Shown: positions 25,470 to 34,086, numbered from the stretch's first letter. The stretch: 64,000 nucleotides of DNA from Herbiconiux aconitum (GCF_024979235.1 NZ_JANLCM010000001.1:682001-746000), one strand, 5' to 3'. The notes: generated by a model not told the origin, from the sequence alone. Program-made: numbers and translations.

Positions 25470-26851
25470 GCGCCCGGCTCCCCGCGACCGGCCGCCGTGT
25501 TGAGGTGCGACTGAGAGTCCCGGAGGAGCGGCAACGAGCCGCCGACCGAGAAGTAGCGCGGGCCGGCGACCAGAAGTTCTTCGGCCGGGAACTTCGTGAT
25601 CACCTGGCAGCCATCGGCGGTCACCACCACTTCCTCTTCGATGCGGGCCGCGCCGATGCCGTCGGCCGAGGGCCAGTAGGTCTCGAGGGCGAACACCATG
25701 CCCTCCTTGAGCTCCTCAGGATGGTCGAGTGAGACCAGGCGCGAGAAGATCGGCTTCTCCCAGATCGACAGACCGACCCCGTGCCCGTACTGCAGGGCGA
25801 ACGCGGCCTCCTCGTCGGCGAAACCGAACTCCTGGGCGGTGGGCCAGACCTTCACGATGTCGGCCGTGGTGGCGCCGGGGCGCACCAGAGCGATCGCGCG
25901 GTCCATGTATTCGCGGGCTCGGGTGTAGGCATCCCGCTGCGCGGAGCTCGCCGACCCTACCGCGAAGGTGCGGTAGTAGCAGGTGCGGTAGCCGTTGAAG
26001 GAATGCAGGATGTCGAAGAACGCCGGGTCACCGGGCCGGATCAGGCGGTCGGAGAAGACATGCGGATGCGGTGAGCAGCGCTCGCCGGAGATCGCGTTCA
26101 CGCCCTCCACGTACTCCGAGCCCAGGTCGTAGAGCTTCTTCGAGACCAGCCCGACGCACTCGTTCTCTTTGACGCCGGGGCGCAGGAACTCGTAGAGATC
26201 CTCGTAGGCCGCATCCACCATCGACGCCGCCTGAGTGAGCAGCGAGATCTCGTCGCCGGTCTTGATGCGGCGGGCCTCCATGAACACCTGCTGGCCGTCG
26301 ACCACCTGGATGCCGAGCTTCTGCAGCGCGAACAACACCGGCAGCTCGATCACGTCGACGCCGAGCGGCTCGTTGGCCACCCCGAACTTCTCGAGCTCTC
26401 TCTTGATCTTGGCGGCCACCCGGTCGGCGATCTCGGCGTCGGGACTGAAGGCTCCGCGCAGGGTCGAGATGCCGGCGCGAGATCCCGACTCGGCGCGCGG
26501 TCGCACGGCGCCGTGGTGCGGGGCGTGCGGATCGGCATCCGCTTCGGCCGTCGTGGTGTCGAGCCAGGGGTTGAAGAGCGAGTGATGCTTCGCGGCCGAG
26601 CCGAAGTCCCAAATGATCGGGTCGGTCTTGCGGGTGAGCAGGCTGAAGCGGATCAGCTTGTCCATCGCCCAGGTGCCGATGTGCGTCGACGTCATGTAGC
26701 GGATGTTCGAGAAGTCGAAGGCGAGCACGGCGCCGAAGTGGGAGCCGTCGAGCTCCGCCTTCAGCCGGGCCAGGCGCTCGCTGCGCAGGCGATCGAAGTC
26801 GACTCTCGTCTCCCAATCGACCGCATTGGTTCCGCTGGTAGCTGTGGGCAT
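25466..26851 (-). CDS. M24-family (pita-bread fold) protein with altered metal site
   Basis: The 461-residue protein has the two-domain creatinase/aminopeptidase-P layout: a creatinase-like N-domain (FSNIRYMTSTHIGTWAMDK) and a C-terminal pita-bread domain. Of the five classical metal ligands, the first Asp (FFDILHSF), the His (GHGVGLSIW), and both Glu (ALETYW, ARIEEEVV) are present. The second Asp, expected in GYxxDxTRT, is Cys here (GYRTCYYRTF). So the protein may be a lyase or C-N hydrolase, as creatinase is, instead of a dipeptidase. The ATG at 26851 has AAAGGAGT upstream. The gene lies between the SDR and the beta-hydroxyacid dehydrogenase. Confidence 0.8.
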   Translation of the reverse strand: MPTATSGTNAVDWETRVDFDRLRSERLARLKAELDGSHFGAVLAFDFSNIRYMTSTHIGTWAMDKLIRFSLLTRKTDPIIWDFGSAAKHHSLFNPWLDTTTAEADADPHAPHHGAVRPRAESGSRAGISTLRGAFSPDAEIADRVAAKIKRELEKFGVANEPLGVDVIELPVLFALQKLGIQVVDGQQVFMEARRIKTGDEISLLTQAASMVDAAYEDLYEFLRPGVKENECVGLVSKKLYDLGSEYVEGVNAISGERCSPHPHVFSDRLIRPGDPAFFDILHSFNGYRTCYYRTFAVGSASSAQRDAYTRAREYMDRAIALVRPGATTADIVKVWPTAQEFGFADEEAAFALQYGHGVGLSIWEKPIFSRLVSLDHPEELKEGMVFALETYWPSADGIGAARIEEEVVVTADGCQVITKFPAEELLVAGPRYFSVGGSLPLLRDSQSHLNTAAGRGEPGA

Positions 26852-26916
26852 GGTTGCAGTACTCCTTTGGGGCGGGGTGGTCACGAAGTCCGAGCCGGTC
26901 GACAGATCCTGGATGG

Positions 26917-27705
26917 TCAAACGAGCACCATCCCGCCGTCGATCATGATCACCTGGGCGGTGAGGTAGTCGGAGTCGGAGGAGGCCAGGTAGAGGGTGGT
27001 GCCCATGATGTCGGCGACCTGGGCGGTGCGGCCGCGGATGATTCCGGCGCCGTATTCGTTCATCGCCTCGCCGGCCTGCTTGGTCTCGCCGATCGCGAGC
27101 AGATCTTCGTCGAGCTTGATCCAGAGCGGGGTGTCGACGATGCCGGGGGCGAAGGCGTTCACCGTGATGTCGTGCTCGGCGAGGGCCTTCGCGGCCGACT
27201 GGGTGAGCGAGATGACGGCCGCTTTCGACGCCGAGTAGGGGGCGAAGGCCGGGAAGCCCTGCCGGCCCGCCATCGACGAGGTGTTGATGATCTTGCCGCC
27301 GCCACCCTGCGCGATGAACTGCTTCGCCGCCTCCTGCATGCCGATCAGCGTGCCGAGCGCGTTGACCTCCATGATGGCGCGCCAGTTGTCTTCGGTGACG
27401 TCGAGGAATTGCAGCGGGGCGTTGAACCCGGCGTTGTTGAACCAGACGTCGATGCGACCGAAGGCCTGCACGGCCTGTTCCACGACGTTCCTCACGTCGT
27501 CGCGCACCGAGACATCCGAACGCACACCGATCGCACGGGAGCCCGATTGCTCGATCGACGCCGCAGCTGCCGCCGCGGCATCCGCGTTCAGATCGGCGAT
27601 CACGACCGACGCGCCTTCGCCCGCGAGCGTCGTCGCGATTCCGAGGCCCATGCCGCTGGCGCCTCCGGTGACGACGACCACTCTGCCGCTCATACGATTC
27701 GCCAT
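26917..27705 (-). CDS. Classical SDR oxidoreductase
   Basis: The 262-residue protein is a classical SDR: TGGASGMGLGIA for the coenzyme, IADLN (Asp, NAD preference), NNAG, a catalytic Ser in NTSSMAG and YSASK as the Tyr-Lys pair, then PGIVDT. It would oxidise a secondary alcohol. It is first in the operon SDR - M24 - beta-hydroxyacid dehydrogenase. An AAAGGAAC ribosome site precedes the ATG at 27705; an internal ATG at 27693 is possible. Upstream is a perfect TGAACATGTTCA palindrome. Confidence 0.9.
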   Translation of the reverse strand: MANRMSGRVVVVTGGASGMGLGIATTLAGEGASVVIADLNADAAAAAAASIEQSGSRAIGVRSDVSVRDDVRNVVEQAVQAFGRIDVWFNNAGFNAPLQFLDVTEDNWRAIMEVNALGTLIGMQEAAKQFIAQGGGGKIINTSSMAGRQGFPAFAPYSASKAAVISLTQSAAKALAEHDITVNAFAPGIVDTPLWIKLDEDLLAIGETKQAGEAMNEYGAGIIRGRTAQVADIMGTTLYLASSDSDYLTAQVIMIDGGMVLV

Positions 27706-28017
27706 TGATTCGTTCCTTTCGTGCAGGCCTCACCGCTCGCGTCGTCGCCGAGCTCTGCGAGTCAGTTGAACATGTTCAGTCTAGCTTGTCAATGTGTTCA
27801 GCATAACAACACACCGGCTGATCCAAATTGAGACAGAAGGGCGAATCCATGCGGATGTTGGGAAACAACCGACTGCAGTGGGGCTGTAGCATACAATCGA
27901 GCCCACGGGGGCAAGGTCGCCTCCTCGTATACCCATGCTGCACAGGCCATTCATGGCGACGGCTCTCGCGGCTCCTGAGCAAGGAGAAAAATCATCACCG
28001 GTGACATCGGACCCCGG
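27706..28017. promoter_or_regulatory. Divergent intergenic region with TGAACATGTTCA palindrome
   Basis: I see no gene in this 312-bp gap. It contains a perfect 12-bp palindrome TGAACATGTTCA (27767-27778) and a further TGTTCA (27795-27800), both closest to the SDR operon. AT-rich promoter-like sequence runs to about 27900. At the right end is a strong ribosome site, AAGGAG (27981-27986), followed by ATC codons in the frame of the XRE-cupin gene and no ATG, GTG or TTG before 28018. Confidence 0.6.
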
Positions 28018-28800
28018 TTGCGCGCAGCGCGAATCGCCCGGGGAATCAGCCTTCGTAGCGTCGCATCAGCACTCGGTGTCTCGGCGAGTCTCATCTCCCA
28101 GGTCGAGACCGGCAAGACCCAGCCCTCCGTGAGCACGCTCTACGCGCTGGTCAACCACCTCGGCATCTCCTTCGACGACCTGCTGAGCGGGTCGGATGCG
28201 CCGGGTCCCGGCGTGGTCGGCGGCTCGGGCGGGGCGCGGGGCACCGCCGGCGGGTCGGAAGGGCGCTCGGCCACGGTCGCCGGTTCCGGGTCGGGATCGG
28301 CCTCGGGCGACGGCGGCGACGTGCACCCGCTCCTCGGCGGCGACGCCGGCGTGGGCGGGATGCCCGGACTCCTGCAGCGAGGCTCCGAGAACCCTGTGCT
28401 CGAGATGGAGAACGGGGTGCGGTGGGAGCGCCTGGCCGCGAGCCGTGACGGGTCGGTCGATCCGCTGCTCGTCACTTACGACCCCGGGGCTTCCAGCTCG
28501 ATCGAGGGTCGCATGATGCGCCACAGCGGAGTCGAGTACGCCTACCTGCTGTCGGGGGAGCTCACCGTGCGCCTCGATTTCGACACCTTCACGCTGCATC
28601 CGGGCGACTCGCTCAGCTTCGACTCGGTTCGGCCTCACATGTACATCAACCAGGGCACCGTGCCGGCCAAAGGCCTCTGGTTCGTGGTGGGGCGCCGCGA
28701 ATTCTCGCAGGAGATGCCCGAATCCGGGCATCCGGAGCGCAACGCCAGCGGACTCACCTCCGCGGTCGACGTGCTGCAGGCGATGGACCGCCTGGCCTGA
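28018..28800 (+). CDS. XRE-family regulator with C-terminal cupin domain
   Basis: An HTH_3 domain (RLRAARIARGISLRSVASAL ... SLISQVETGKTQPSVSTLYAL) is joined to a cupin (EYAYLLSGELTVRLDF, LHPGDSLSF, RPHMYIN) by an unusually long Gly/Ser-rich linker of about 60 residues. The cupin senses a small molecule. Start choice is odd: the family N-terminus begins before the TTG at 28018, and residues ITGDIGPR are encoded upstream in frame. The AAGGAG site at 27981-27986 is spaced for an ATC at 27991 or 27994. Coordinates give the first conventional start (TTG); I think initiation at an AUC codon is likely. The divergent SDR operon or the E1-E2 genes are possible targets. Confidence 0.82.
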   Translation: MRAARIARGISLRSVASALGVSASLISQVETGKTQPSVSTLYALVNHLGISFDDLLSGSDAPGPGVVGGSGGARGTAGGSEGRSATVAGSGSGSASGDGGDVHPLLGGDAGVGGMPGLLQRGSENPVLEMENGVRWERLAASRDGSVDPLLVTYDPGASSSIEGRMMRHSGVEYAYLLSGELTVRLDFDTFTLHPGDSLSFDSVRPHMYINQGTVPAKGLWFVVGRREFSQEMPESGHPERNASGLTSAVDVLQAMDRLA

Positions 28801-28845
28801 CGCAGCCGCGGCGGGTCGCCCGGTCGCTCGCTCGTTCGCTGACGC

Positions 28846-30459
28846 TCAGAGCAGGATGCTCAGCGGGTTCTCGATGCGCTTCGTGAACGCCGCGAGCCAC
28901 TGGGCGGCGAGCGCGCCGTCGACGGCACGGTGATCGACCGAGAGCGTGCAGCGCATCACGGTGGCCACGGCGAGTTCGCCGTCGATCACGACCGCCTGCT
29001 GCTTCGCCGCGCCGACCGCGAGGATGCCCGACTGCGGCGGGTTCAGGATCGCCGAGAACTCGACCGTGCCGTACATGCCGAGGTTCGAGACCGAGAAGCT
29101 GCCGCCCTCGAGTTCGTCTTGCTTCAGTCGCTTGTCTTTCGCCTTGGCCACGAGCTCCTGGATGGTCGAGCTCACCGCGGTGAGGCTCTTCGAGTCGACG
29201 CCGCGCACCACCGGTGTGAGGAGGCCGCCGTCGGTCGCGACCGCCACGGCGATGTCGACCGCGTGGTGCTTGCGCATCCCCTCGTCAGACCACGTGACGT
29301 TCGCCTCAGGCACCTCGGCGAATGCCGCAGCGACGGCTTTCACCACGAAGTCGTTCACCGAGACGCGCACCGGTGATTGGGCGTTGACCTCGGCGCGCAG
29401 CGCGAGCAGAGCGTCGACCCGGGGCTCGGCGGTGAGGTAGAAGTGCGGCACCGTCGACTTGCTCTCGGTGAGCCGACGCGCGATGGCGCGGCGCATCCCG
29501 GTGTGCGGGATGAGGTCCCAGTCGCCGGTGGTGGCCGTGGATGCGGCGCTCGCGGGCGCGGGTGCGGCCGGCGCAGCAGGTACTCCGGAGGCGGCGGGGC
29601 TCGCGGACGCGGACGCCGGGGAGGCCGGTGCAGCGGCGGTCACGCTTCCGGAGGCGAGCGCCTCCTCGACGTCGCGGCGCACGATGCGGCCGCCGGGGCC
29701 GGAGCCCGCGATGGTGGCCGGGTCGAGTCCCCGCTCCCGCGCGAGCTTGCGGGCGATCGGGCTCACGAACAAGCGATCACCGGATGCGTCACCCACGCGG
29801 CTCGCGGAGGTGCCACCGGGCGCGGTGCCGGATGCGTCACCCTCGCCGGATGGGTCACCCTGGCCGGATGCGGCCCCCTGGCCGGATGCGACGGGCGCGG
29901 ACCCGGTGGTCGTCGCGGTCGCTGAGGCGGACGCTGCCGGGTCGAGGGTGTCGGCGGCCGACGCGGCCTGCGCCACCGATGCGGCCTCGGCCACGGGCGC
30001 GCCGGACTCCGGGTCGCGCGCCGAGGCGCCCGACTCAGGTTCCACGGTGCCAGCCGCACCGGCGGGGGCCGAGAGCGCGGAAGCGCCGGAGGCGGTGGGT
30101 GACGCAGCAGGGGTGGCCGGCGCATCCGTCGTTGCCTCCGAAGCCGTGTCGGCCGCAGCGGCAGCAGCCGGCGCAGCAGGCGACCCACCGAGGGCGGCAT
30201 CGATGTCGGCGGCGGTCTCGCCCTCGGCGATCAGCACTGCGATCGGGGCACCGATCTCGCCCGATTCGCCGGCCGCGAGCAGCACGCGCCCCACGATCCC
30301 GGCTTCTTCGGCGTTGTACTCCACGATGGCCTTCTCGGTCTCGATCTCGGCGAGCGGTTCGCCGACAGCGATGACCTGACCCTCCGTCACGAGCCAGTTG
30401 GCGATCGCCGCTTCTTCGGAGCCCGCGAGAACGCTGGGCATCCGGATGATCTGGGCCAT
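28846..30459 (-). CDS. 2-oxoacid dehydrogenase complex E2 (dihydrolipoamide acyltransferase)
   Basis: The 537-residue protein has one N-terminal lipoyl domain with lipoylated Lys43 in EIETEKAIVE. A roughly 150-residue Ala/Ser/Gly/Pro linker follows, then a peripheral-subunit-binding domain (VSPIARKLARERGLDPATI) and a catalytic CoA-acyltransferase domain with the His/Asp motif DHRAVDGALAAQW. It forms the core of a complex that converts a 2-oxoacid to acyl-CoA. The linker is exceptionally long and contains GQGAASGQGDPSGEGD-like repeats. Its ATG is 1 bp from the stop of the E1 gene, so it is co-translated with it. No E3 gene lies in the window. Confidence 0.93.
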   Translation of the reverse strand: MAQIIRMPSVLAGSEEAAIANWLVTEGQVIAVGEPLAEIETEKAIVEYNAEEAGIVGRVLLAAGESGEIGAPIAVLIAEGETAADIDAALGGSPAAPAAAAAADTASEATTDAPATPAASPTASGASALSAPAGAAGTVEPESGASARDPESGAPVAEAASVAQAASAADTLDPAASASATATTTGSAPVASGQGAASGQGDPSGEGDASGTAPGGTSASRVGDASGDRLFVSPIARKLARERGLDPATIAGSGPGGRIVRRDVEEALASGSVTAAAPASPASASASPAASGVPAAPAAPAPASAASTATTGDWDLIPHTGMRRAIARRLTESKSTVPHFYLTAEPRVDALLALRAEVNAQSPVRVSVNDFVVKAVAAAFAEVPEANVTWSDEGMRKHHAVDIAVAVATDGGLLTPVVRGVDSKSLTAVSSTIQELVAKAKDKRLKQDELEGGSFSVSNLGMYGTVEFSAILNPPQSGILAVGAAKQQAVVIDGELAVATVMRCTLSVDHRAVDGALAAQWLAAFTKRIENPLSILL

Positions 30460-30460
30460 C

Positions 30461-32674
30461 TCAGGCCCCCTTCCGAGCAGCAGCAGCCGACGCGCCGCCG
30501 AACCCGGCGCGCACGCGTTCGAGCCCCGCGACGACCTCATCGGCCCGCGCGATCGCAGCCCGCTCGAGCACCTTCGAGATGCTCGGCGACGCCTCAGACC
30601 CGGTCACCCGTTGCACCGGCTGGTCGAGCCAGTCGAAGTAGCGGCGCTGGATCTCGTCGGCCAGCCACGCTCCATACGAGGTGCCTTGCGCACCTTGCTC
30701 CACGATCAGCACCGCGTTGGTCTTCTCGATGCTCCGGCCGATGGTGTCCCAGTCGATCGAGGCGCGGTCGAGGAAGCGCAGGTCGATCAGCTCGGCGTCG
30801 ATGCCGGCCTGCTCGATCGCGCGAGCGCTTTCTCCCACCATCGAGAGGTAGCTGATGACGGTCACGTCCGACCCTTCGCGACGCACGGCCGCCTTGCCGA
30901 ACGGGATCTGGTAGTCCAGGTCTTCCGGAATCGAACCCGACTCGGCATAGAGGTCGACGTGCTCGATCATCAGCACCGGGTCGTCGATCGCGAGCGCCGC
31001 GTTCATCAGTCCGATGTAGTCGTAGGGCGTGGAGGCGGCCATGATGCGCCAGCCGGGGCTGGTGGCGAAGATGCCCGCCGGGTCCATCAGGTGCTGCGAG
31101 CCGTAGCCCGAGCCCATCGCGATCTTGGTGCGCAGCACCAGTGGCACGGCGTTGTCGCCGCCGAACATGTGCCGGGCCTTGCCGATCTGGTTGAACACCT
31201 GGTCGGCCGCCACCCACATGAAGTCGGGGTACATGAACTCCACCACCGGGCGGAAGCGGGTGTCGAGGGCGATGCCGCCGCCCAACCCCGCGAAGGCGTT
31301 CTCGCTGATCGGGGTGCCGAGCACACGGCCCGGATACTTCTCGGCCAGGCCCTTGGTGGCGCCGTTCGTGCCCCCCTTCAGGCGATGGATGTCTTCGCCG
31401 AGTACCACGATCCGCTCGTCTTCACCCATCCGGCGGTCCATCACGGCCGCAACGGCGTCGACGAACTTGCCCTGGGCCGACTCGCCGGCGTAGGCATCCT
31501 GTTCCTGGGTGCGCGCATCCTGAATCTCGGAGAGGTCGCCCCGGATGCCCACGTCGACGAACCCGGGGTCGGGCCAGAGATCGGGGCGGATGCGTCGAAC
31601 GCCCGCCTTGCCCTCGGGGTCGGCTTCGGTGAGTTCGGCGGAGGCCCGGCGCACGGCGTCCTGCGCCTGGGCACGCACAGCGGCCACGCCCTCGTCGTCG
31701 ATGAGCCCCAGCGCGGTCATCTCCTTGGCCACCCGCAGCAGCGGGTCGCGGGCGCGCCATTCGGCCTCCTCCTCCTTGGAGCGGTAGCCGAAGGCGCTGC
31801 CCGGGTAGGGGCCGTTCTGGTGGAAGTAGCGGTAGACCTCGGCTTCGATGACGGCGGGGCCGTCGCCGGCGCGCATCCGCTCGGTCGCCTTCTCCATGGC
31901 CAGGTGCACGGCCAGCGGGTCCATTCCGTCGACGCGCCAGGCCGGGATGTTGAAGCCGAGGGCGCGTGCGGACAGGCGCGGCTCGGCGGTGACCTCGTCG
32001 ACCTTCGTCGACACGGCGTAGAGGTTGTTCTCGATGAAGAAGCAGAACGGCAGCTTCCAGGCCGCGGCGAGGTTCATGCTCTCGAGCACCGAGCCGATGT
32101 TGGTGGCGCCGTCGCCGAAGTAGCTCACCGTGAGGTCGGTGGTGCCGGCGTGCTTCTGGGCCCAGGCGTTGCCGGCTCCGAGCGGCACGCCACCGCCGAC
32201 GATGGCATTGGTGCCGAGCGCGCCGGCCTCGAACCACTGCAGGTGCATCGAACCGCCGCGGCCACGGCAGTAGCCCTGGGCGAGGCCGAGGATCTCGGCG
32301 AGGGTGCGCTGCAGCACCGTCTGCACGGCGGGAGTCACCAGAGCGGCGAGGTCGAGGCCGTCGGGCGCGACGTGGGCGAGGGCCTTGGCGAGGAACTGGT
32401 GGTGACCGCGGTGCGATCCGTTCACCCCGTCGCTGGAGCGCAGCGCCACGATCGAGCCGACCGCCCCGCCCTCCTGGCCGATCGACGAGTGTGCGGGGCC
32501 GTGCACGAGGCCGGCGCCGGCGAGGTCGAGCACCTCCTCTTCGAAGGCGCGGATCAGGTGGAGCTGCCCGAGCATGGTCGACAGGAGCGCCGGATCGGCG
32601 TTCTTCCAGTCGCTGGGTGTGGTGCGCAGCTCGACCCAACTCGATCCAGGCTGCAGACGTTTCTCGCGGGGCAT
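30461..32674 (-). CDS. 2-oxoacid dehydrogenase E1, alpha and beta subunits fused
   Basis: The 737-residue protein contains E1-alpha (residues about 30-370; thiamine-diphosphate motif GDGATNIGSVLESMNLAAAW ending in ENN) and E1-beta (about 395-725; GEDIHRLKGGTNGATKGL, then TPISENAFAGLGGGIA). With the E2 gene it makes a pyruvate/acetoin/branched-chain-type complex. HSSIGQEGGAVG and RGRGGSMHL are typical of the acetoin/2-oxoacid E1 group. It is first in the E1-E2 operon and divergent from a VOC gene. Palindromic half-sites (AATGTATCCA) lie in the shared promoter, and an FCD-GntR gene is two genes away. AAAGGAG precedes the ATG. Confidence 0.92.
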   Translation of the reverse strand: MPREKRLQPGSSWVELRTTPSDWKNADPALLSTMLGQLHLIRAFEEEVLDLAGAGLVHGPAHSSIGQEGGAVGSIVALRSSDGVNGSHRGHHQFLAKALAHVAPDGLDLAALVTPAVQTVLQRTLAEILGLAQGYCRGRGGSMHLQWFEAGALGTNAIVGGGVPLGAGNAWAQKHAGTTDLTVSYFGDGATNIGSVLESMNLAAAWKLPFCFFIENNLYAVSTKVDEVTAEPRLSARALGFNIPAWRVDGMDPLAVHLAMEKATERMRAGDGPAVIEAEVYRYFHQNGPYPGSAFGYRSKEEEAEWRARDPLLRVAKEMTALGLIDDEGVAAVRAQAQDAVRRASAELTEADPEGKAGVRRIRPDLWPDPGFVDVGIRGDLSEIQDARTQEQDAYAGESAQGKFVDAVAAVMDRRMGEDERIVVLGEDIHRLKGGTNGATKGLAEKYPGRVLGTPISENAFAGLGGGIALDTRFRPVVEFMYPDFMWVAADQVFNQIGKARHMFGGDNAVPLVLRTKIAMGSGYGSQHLMDPAGIFATSPGWRIMAASTPYDYIGLMNAALAIDDPVLMIEHVDLYAESGSIPEDLDYQIPFGKAAVRREGSDVTVISYLSMVGESARAIEQAGIDAELIDLRFLDRASIDWDTIGRSIEKTNAVLIVEQGAQGTSYGAWLADEIQRRYFDWLDQPVQRVTGSEASPSISKVLERAAIARADEVVAGLERVRAGFGGASAAAARKGA

Positions 32675-32730
32675 TCCACTTTCTCCTTTGCAAGTGAGAG
32701 ATGCGCTCTCGAGAGTCAGAGTACGCGGTG

Positions 32731-32794
32731 AATGTATCCATTACAAGCCTTTCCTTCGTCCTTATGGTCTTGTATCGTTTTGTTTGGATACATT
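32731..32794. promoter_or_regulatory. Paired AATGTATCCA operator sites in a divergent promoter
   Basis: AATGTATCCA (32731-32740) and its exact mirror TGGATACATT (32785-32794) lie in the AT-rich gap between the E1-E2 operon and the VOC-GntR genes, one near each start. TGTATNCA-type sequences are usual for FCD-GntR regulators, and such a gene is encoded just downstream (33395). Binding is inferred. Confidence 0.65.
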
Positions 32795-32812
32795 GATGCT
32801 TGGAGGTCGAGG

Positions 32813-33343
32813 ATGCCACTACCTGGATTGCGCGGCGCCGAGCACATCGGCTTCACCGTCCCCGACCTCGACGAAGCGCACCGCTTCTTCGTCGACGTGA
32901 TCGGGTGCGACTTCGTGTATTCGCTGCCCGCCATGCGGCGCGACGAGGGGGACGACTGGATGCGCGAGCACCTGAACGTCGATCCGCGGAGCGTCGTGAA
33001 CGAGATCCGGTTCTACCGCTGCGGATTCGGGCCCAACTTCGAGGTGTTCGAATACGCTCCGACCCCCTCGCAACGCCCCGAGCCGCTCAACAGCGACATC
33101 GGAGGGCATCACATCGCGTTCTACGTCGACGATCTGAATGCCGCGGTCGACCACCTGCGGGAGTCGGGCATCCGGGTGCTCGGAGATCCGACCGCGAGTC
33201 GCAACGCCTCGGAGGGGCAGCGCTGGGTCTACTTCCTCAGCCCTTGGGGCATGCAGTTCGAGCTGGTGAGCTACCCCGCGGGCAAGGCGTACGAGCGAGA
33301 TGCGCCGGTGGTGCTGTGGCATCCGGCGCGGCCGGCGGAGTGA
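32813..33343 (+). CDS. VOC-family protein (dioxygenase/lactoylglutathione lyase-like)
   Basis: The 176-residue protein has two VOC modules: RGAEHIGFTVPDLDEAHRFF and DIGGHHIAFYVDDLNAAVDH. It closes with PWGMQFELVSYPAGKAYE, giving metal-ligand His, His and Glu. The long insertion (MRRDEGDDWMREHLNVDPRS) is seen in members acting on larger substrates. The reaction is unknown. TGGAGGTCGAGG supports the ATG at 32813. It is followed 51 bp on by an FCD-GntR regulator in the same direction and is divergent from the 2-oxoacid dehydrogenase operon, with shared operator-like sites. Confidence 0.85.
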   Translation: MPLPGLRGAEHIGFTVPDLDEAHRFFVDVIGCDFVYSLPAMRRDEGDDWMREHLNVDPRSVVNEIRFYRCGFGPNFEVFEYAPTPSQRPEPLNSDIGGHHIAFYVDDLNAAVDHLRESGIRVLGDPTASRNASEGQRWVYFLSPWGMQFELVSYPAGKAYERDAPVVLWHPARPAE

Positions 33344-33394
33344 GCGGCCGCGATCGCGTCCGCCTCGTGCCGGGCCGCGAGTAGGATTCGACGG

Positions 33395-34081
33395 ATGACT
33401 GCCCTCAGCGACGCGGCGAACCCCGCCACCGCGGCGAACCCCGTGAACGTGGCGAGCCATCGCATCGCCGACAGCCTGCGGCACGAGATCCTGGGCGGGC
33501 AGCTCGCGCCCGGCACCCGCATCCGGCAAGAAGACCTCGCCGAGCGCTTCGGGGCGAGCCGCATCCCGGTGCGTGAGGCGATCCGGATGCTGCACGCCGA
33601 CGGTCTCATCACGATGGTGGCCAATTCGGGGGCCTGGGTCTCGCGGCTCACGCTCGCCGAGTGCGTGGAGGTGTACTCGATCCGGGAACGGCTCGAACCT
33701 CTGCTCCTGCGCATGAGCATGCCGAATCTCTCGGCCGAGACCATCGACCACCTCGACGCACTGGCCGACGGGATGGCGGCGAACACCGACGTCGACTATT
33801 TCGTGGAGCACGACCGCGAGCTGCACCTCTCGAGCTACTCGGGCGCGCCGCGGGGGGCGTTGTGGGACATCATCCACCGCCTCTGGAACACCACGCAGCA
33901 TTACCGGCGGGCCTACGCGACGCTCGTCGGCGTGGAGGGCATCGGGGTGACGCACATGGAGCACCACCTGCTGGTGGACTGCATCCGGCGCCAAGACCCG
34001 GATGACGCCGAACGGATGCTCGTCACCCACATCCGCCGCACCCGCCTCGAGCTCGAACGCCACCCCGAACTCTTCGCGTAG
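33395..34081 (+). CDS. GntR-family regulator, FCD subfamily
   Basis: The 228-residue protein has a winged-helix domain (RIRQEDLAERFGASRIPVRE at about residues 43-62). An FCD domain follows, with likely metal residues in DRELHLSSY, HMEHHLLVD and THIRRTR. FCD-GntR proteins typically respond to organic-acid catabolites and bind TNGTNNNACNA-like or TGTATNCA-like sites. The candidate operators are AATGTATCCA at 32731 and 32785, which would let it control VOC-GntR and E1-E2 together. The ATG at 33395 is preceded by an AGGATTCGACGG stretch. A long inverted repeat follows the gene. Confidence 0.87.
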   Translation: MTALSDAANPATAANPVNVASHRIADSLRHEILGGQLAPGTRIRQEDLAERFGASRIPVREAIRMLHADGLITMVANSGAWVSRLTLAECVEVYSIRERLEPLLLRMSMPNLSAETIDHLDALADGMAANTDVDYFVEHDRELHLSSYSGAPRGALWDIIHRLWNTTQHYRRAYATLVGVEGIGVTHMEHHLLVDCIRRQDPDDAERMLVTHIRRTRLELERHPELFA

Positions 34082-34086
34082 GCGCC

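Noticed and set aside
25466..27733. Apparent 755-residue SDR-M24 fusion
   Set aside because: The frame stays open upstream of the M24 start but encodes Arg-rich non-homologous sequence across the SDR gene, whose real frame differs. AAAGGAGT before 26851 sets the start.
32706..32715. CTCTCGAGAG palindrome upstream of E1
   Set aside because: A 10-bp palindrome is expected by chance at this length, and the AATGTATCCA mirror pair in the same gap is the stronger operator candidate.
30398..32731. A 777-codon open frame on the plus strand
   Set aside because: It is antisense to the E1 gene, has the Gly/Arg/His/Val-rich look of a GC-codon shadow, and shows no motif. The minus-strand E1 has full conservation.
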